This document shows, piece by piece, positions 6,169-7,515 of a DNA stretch of 7,515 bases. This stretch comes from an uncultured Clostridia bacterium. GTDB lineage: Bacteria > Bacillota > Clostridia > Christensenellales > UBA1242. Positions within the stretch are counted from its first letter, which is position 1, and each line of letters starts with the position of its first letter. The stretch spans positions 1 to 7,515 of the forward strand of contig CANQQH010000057.1 of NCBI GenBank assembly GCA_947625955.1. Reading direction: 5' to 3'. The notes under the pieces were generated by a model. That model saw only the letters and a program-made list of their open reading frames with translations. It did no database searches and had not been told where the DNA came from. Position numbers and translations under genes: made by a program.

Positions 6169-6492
6169 CTATTTCAAGTTTTTCATTAAGTCTTTGATTC
6201 GAATTTTGTTGTCTTGACTTAGATTTTTATATAACTCAAAGATTTCTTTTGCGTCTTTGTAATTTGCAATATCGTCAAAGAAAAATTCTTCGGGCGTAGA
6301 GCCGCACGCCTCGATTGCTGATATCAAAACTTCGGACGGCATTGCTAAGTCTCCATTATCAAATTTTGCTATATAGGCTTTTGATTTTCCAATTTGGCCC
6401 GATAATTCTCTCGCCGAAAGTTTCGCTCTTTGTCTTAACAATCCAAGCCTATCAATAAGAAATTTTCTAGTTGGTGTAACATGTTTATTCAT
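6169..6492 (-). CDS. XRE-family helix-turn-helix transcriptional regulator
   Basis: A small single-domain protein. An HTH_3/XRE-type five-helix domain spans about residues 15-70 (numbered from the chosen start): LLRQRAKLSARELSGQIGKSKAYIAKFDNG is the helix-turn-helix core, followed by a short helical tail (about 80-107) ending LSQDNKIRIKDLMKNLK. The open frame can begin at 6507, but that ATG has no ribosome binding site; the ATG at 6490-6492 has GGGGG eight bases upstream, giving 107 residues, and is preferred. It lacks transmembrane or peptidase segments. It is divergent from the SLOG-like gene across a repeat-rich control region, so autoregulation and control of that neighbour are the simplest inference. 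Base composition is more AT-rich than in the synthetase genes, which suggests a separate origin. It could be an antitoxin-like or phage-type repressor; the sequence does not decide. Confidence 0.85.
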   Translation of the reverse strand: MNKHVTPTRKFLIDRLGLLRQRAKLSARELSGQIGKSKAYIAKFDNGDLAMPSEVLISAIEACGSTPEEFFFDDIANYKDAKEIFELYKNLSQDNKIRIKDLMKNLK

Positions 6493-6544
6493 TTCTTCTA
6501 CCCCCATTACACCAATTTTATTTCCAAAGCAATTTTCGCCTGCC

Positions 6545-6608
6545 TACTATTTATGGTAAAAATGGATTGTAATTCGACGATTTTATGTTATAATCTCCAT
6601 AAATAGTA
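6545..6608. repeat. Split 12-bp inverted repeat flanking the SLOG-gene promoter, candidate XRE operators
   Basis: TACTATTTATGG (6545-6556) and its exact reverse complement (6597-6608) have centres 52 bp apart, close to five helical turns. The pair encloses the + strand -10 element, and the right arm covers both predicted transcription starts. Two bound dimers on one DNA face could loop out the promoter; this is inference. Confidence 0.7.
6567..6594 (+). promoter_or_regulatory. Predicted promoter of the SLOG-like gene
   Basis: A perfect extended -10, TGTTATAAT (6586-6594), with a partial -35 TTGTAA (6567-6572, four of six) at 16 bp spacing. The predicted start is near 6601, leaving a leader of about 39 nt to the preferred start codon. 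Confidence 0.7.
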
Positions 6609-6610
6609 AA

Positions 6611-6619
6611 ATTATACCA
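6611..6619 (-). promoter_or_regulatory. Candidate extended -10 promoter of the XRE regulator
   Basis: On the - strand TGGTATAAT gives a consensus extended -10. The start would be near 6604, so the two promoters face each other and their first transcribed bases overlap. The -35 region is poor. The hexamer lies within the ATTATACCAAT copy of a repeated motif (other copy 6506-6516). Confidence 0.45.
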
Positions 6620-6639
6620 ATATGGGTGGGCGAATTAAT

Positions 6640-7095
6640 ATGATAATAACTTTTTGCGGACATTCAAAATTTGAACTAGATTATAATCTTGAAGAACAGG
6701 TTTTTAATGAAATTGAAAAATTTGCAAAAGGAGAACCTGTTATTTTTTATTTAGGGGGATATGGAAGGTTTGACGAAATATCAAAACATGCGGCAAAACG
6801 ATATAAAAACAAAAATAATAATTCAGTTTTAACTTTTGTAACTCCCTACATGGATGAAAAATACTTGAAAAATCGTGAGCCTCTAAAAGACGGCTATGAT
6901 AATATTTATTTTCCTGATATAGAAAACACTCCAAAAAAATATGCTCTTCTTGAACGAAATAAATGTATGGTGAAAGAGGCTGATTATATTATTGCTTTTG
7001 TCAAGTTCTCATGGGGTGGGGCGGCGAAAATGTTGGAATATGCACAAAAACACAATAAAAAATTCATCAATCTTGCAACGCAACAGTTGGATTGA
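6640..7095 (+). CDS. Small SLOG/Rossmann-like nucleotide-binding family protein (YspA/DUF1273-like), function unknown
   Basis: A 151-residue protein from the ATG at 6640, preferred over the in-frame ATG at 6622 because GGGTGGG (6624-6630) lies nine bases before it and the family-like N-terminus MIITFCGHS begins there. The layout resembles SLOG-superfamily proteins: a first strand with CGHS (about 6-9), a strand and glycine loop with GGYGRFDE (about 39-46), a LTFVTPYM strand (about 64-71), then the ALLERNKCMVKEADYIIAFV segment and a second glycine loop SWGGAAKMLEYA (about 123-134), ending in a strand FINL. SLOG proteins bind nucleotide-derived ligands, and some act in conflict or stress systems. 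No effector domain, membrane segment or nuclease motif is present. It is divergent from the XRE regulator and more AT-rich than the core genes. The family assignment is by pattern only. Confidence 0.65.
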   Translation: MIITFCGHSKFELDYNLEEQVFNEIEKFAKGEPVIFYLGGYGRFDEISKHAAKRYKNKNNNSVLTFVTPYMDEKYLKNREPLKDGYDNIYFPDIENTPKKYALLERNKCMVKEADYIIAFVKFSWGGAAKMLEYAQKHNKKFINLATQQLD

Positions 7096-7133
7096 AAAAA
7101 ATCAAATTGGGTCTTTTTTTCTGAAAAATTGTG

Positions 7134-7142
7134 TGGTATAAT
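7134..7142 (+). promoter_or_regulatory. Predicted extended -10 promoter of the last gene
   Basis: TGGTATAAT is a perfect extended -10. No acceptable -35 is found at 16-18 bp (the region is a T-run). The start near 7149 would give a leader of only about 14 nt, still including the ribosome binding site. Confidence 0.6.
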
Positions 7143-7162
7143 GATTGCGATAGGAGATAGCA

Positions 7163-7515
7163 ATGAATAAGGGTTATATCTATTGTGAAAAGCCAGAGGG
7201 CGTTTCGGTGTTTGATTGTCTTGGAACAACTTTTGAAAATGTTTGCGCCATTCCAGCCAGTTTTTTGAACCTCAGCAAGAAAACTAGCGAGTTGGTTGTT
7301 GGTAAGTTTATGTTCAAAGACGGAAAGCCTTTTAGGAGATTCTCAACGCTTGGGGACTTTGCTTCAACGAACTACAAAGACCTTTTCTCCTATGTTCTTG
7401 AAAAAACCAAAAGCGAAGAGATGACGAATAAAATCATGCTTGAAATTCAAATGGAACTTGCAAAGTATGCCCTAACTCTTTCGCGTTGTACTTTCACGGT
7501 TTATGACATAGGTGT
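7163..7515 (+). CDS. Hypothetical protein, N-terminal 117 residues (runs off the window)
   Basis: An open frame starts at ATG 7163 and continues to the window edge without a stop. AGGAG (7152-7156) lies six bases upstream, and an extended -10 promoter precedes it, so the start is well supported. I do not recognise the family. The N-terminus MNKGYIYCEKPEGVSVFDCLG has no signal-peptide or membrane character. The visible part is mixed alpha/beta, with a likely beta-rich stretch to about residue 65 (VVGKFMFKDGKPFRRFSTLGDF) and then long amphipathic helices (about 71-105) rich in Lys and Glu. Codon use, with many CTT and GCC codons, looks more like the synthetase genes than like the AT-rich XRE/SLOG pair, suggesting the core chromosome resumes here. 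No function should be inferred. Confidence 0.75.
   Translation, partial: MNKGYIYCEKPEGVSVFDCLGTTFENVCAIPASFLNLSKKTSELVVGKFMFKDGKPFRRFSTLGDFASTNYKDLFSYVLEKTKSEEMTNKIMLEIQMELAKYALTLSRCTFTVYDIG

Noticed and set aside
6493..6507. Five-residue N-terminal extension of the XRE regulator from the ATG at 6507
   Set aside because: No ribosome binding site upstream; the G-run between the two ATGs serves the internal one.
6506..6514. TGGTGTAAT on the - strand as an extended -10 for the XRE gene
   Set aside because: The transcript would begin near 6499, after the GGGGG ribosome binding site, leaving the preferred start without it.
7094..7121. Possible terminator after the SLOG-like gene: GAAAAAAA/TTTTTTTC with a 12-nt loop
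   Set aside because: The stem is nearly all A-T and would be unstable; the T-run may still help termination but a hairpin terminator is not supported.
1..7515. CRISPR array, tRNA or rRNA genes, insertion-sequence transposase
   Set aside because: No regularly spaced repeats, no tRNA cloverleaf and no transposase-like reading frame were seen on either strand.

Overview
The window looks like chromosome from a low-GC, Gram-positive, Clostridia-like bacterium, possibly an uncultured gut lineage. The evidence is a T-box riboswitch with a transcription-attenuation terminator, A-rich intrinsic terminators with T-runs, strong purine-rich ribosome binding sites, consensus and extended -10 promoters, and an archaeal/eukaryotic-type aspartyl-tRNA synthetase beside an asparaginyl-tRNA synthetase. 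No genus can be named from sequence alone.

Layout. (1) 1-210: the 3' end of gltX on the + strand, ending at a perfect 34-bp palindromic terminator (213-246) that can serve both strands. (2) 263-2067, - strand: purA followed by a PaaI-like hotdog thioesterase, probably one transcript from an extended -10 promoter near 2094-2102, ending at the same palindrome. (3) 2142-5124, + strand: a sigma-A promoter, a complete T-box leader whose specifier reads AAC (Asn), then aspS and asnS 10 bp apart, closed by a strong terminator. (4) 5144-6022: a classical short-chain dehydrogenase with its own promoter and an 18-bp palindrome at the predicted transcription start. (5) 6008-6156: a 149-bp inverted-repeat structure, with 28-bp perfect arms around a terminator hairpin, between convergent genes; its left arm overlaps the last codons of the dehydrogenase. 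(6) 6169-7095: a visibly more AT-rich pair of divergent genes, an XRE-type regulator and a small SLOG/Rossmann-like protein. They share a 147-bp control region with overlapping, face-to-face extended -10 promoters, a split 12-bp inverted repeat and several ACCAA-type repeats. (7) 7163-end: the start of an unrecognised gene with its own extended -10 promoter.

How the genes work together. gltX, aspS and asnS charge tRNAs. PurA consumes aspartate for AMP synthesis. The T-box would couple both aspS and asnS to charging of tRNA-Asn, so asparagine supply appears to set expression of the aspartate enzyme too. The XRE/SLOG pair is the accessory-looking part of the window and the best candidate for something not well described. 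Nothing in the window proves a defence or toxin-antitoxin role.
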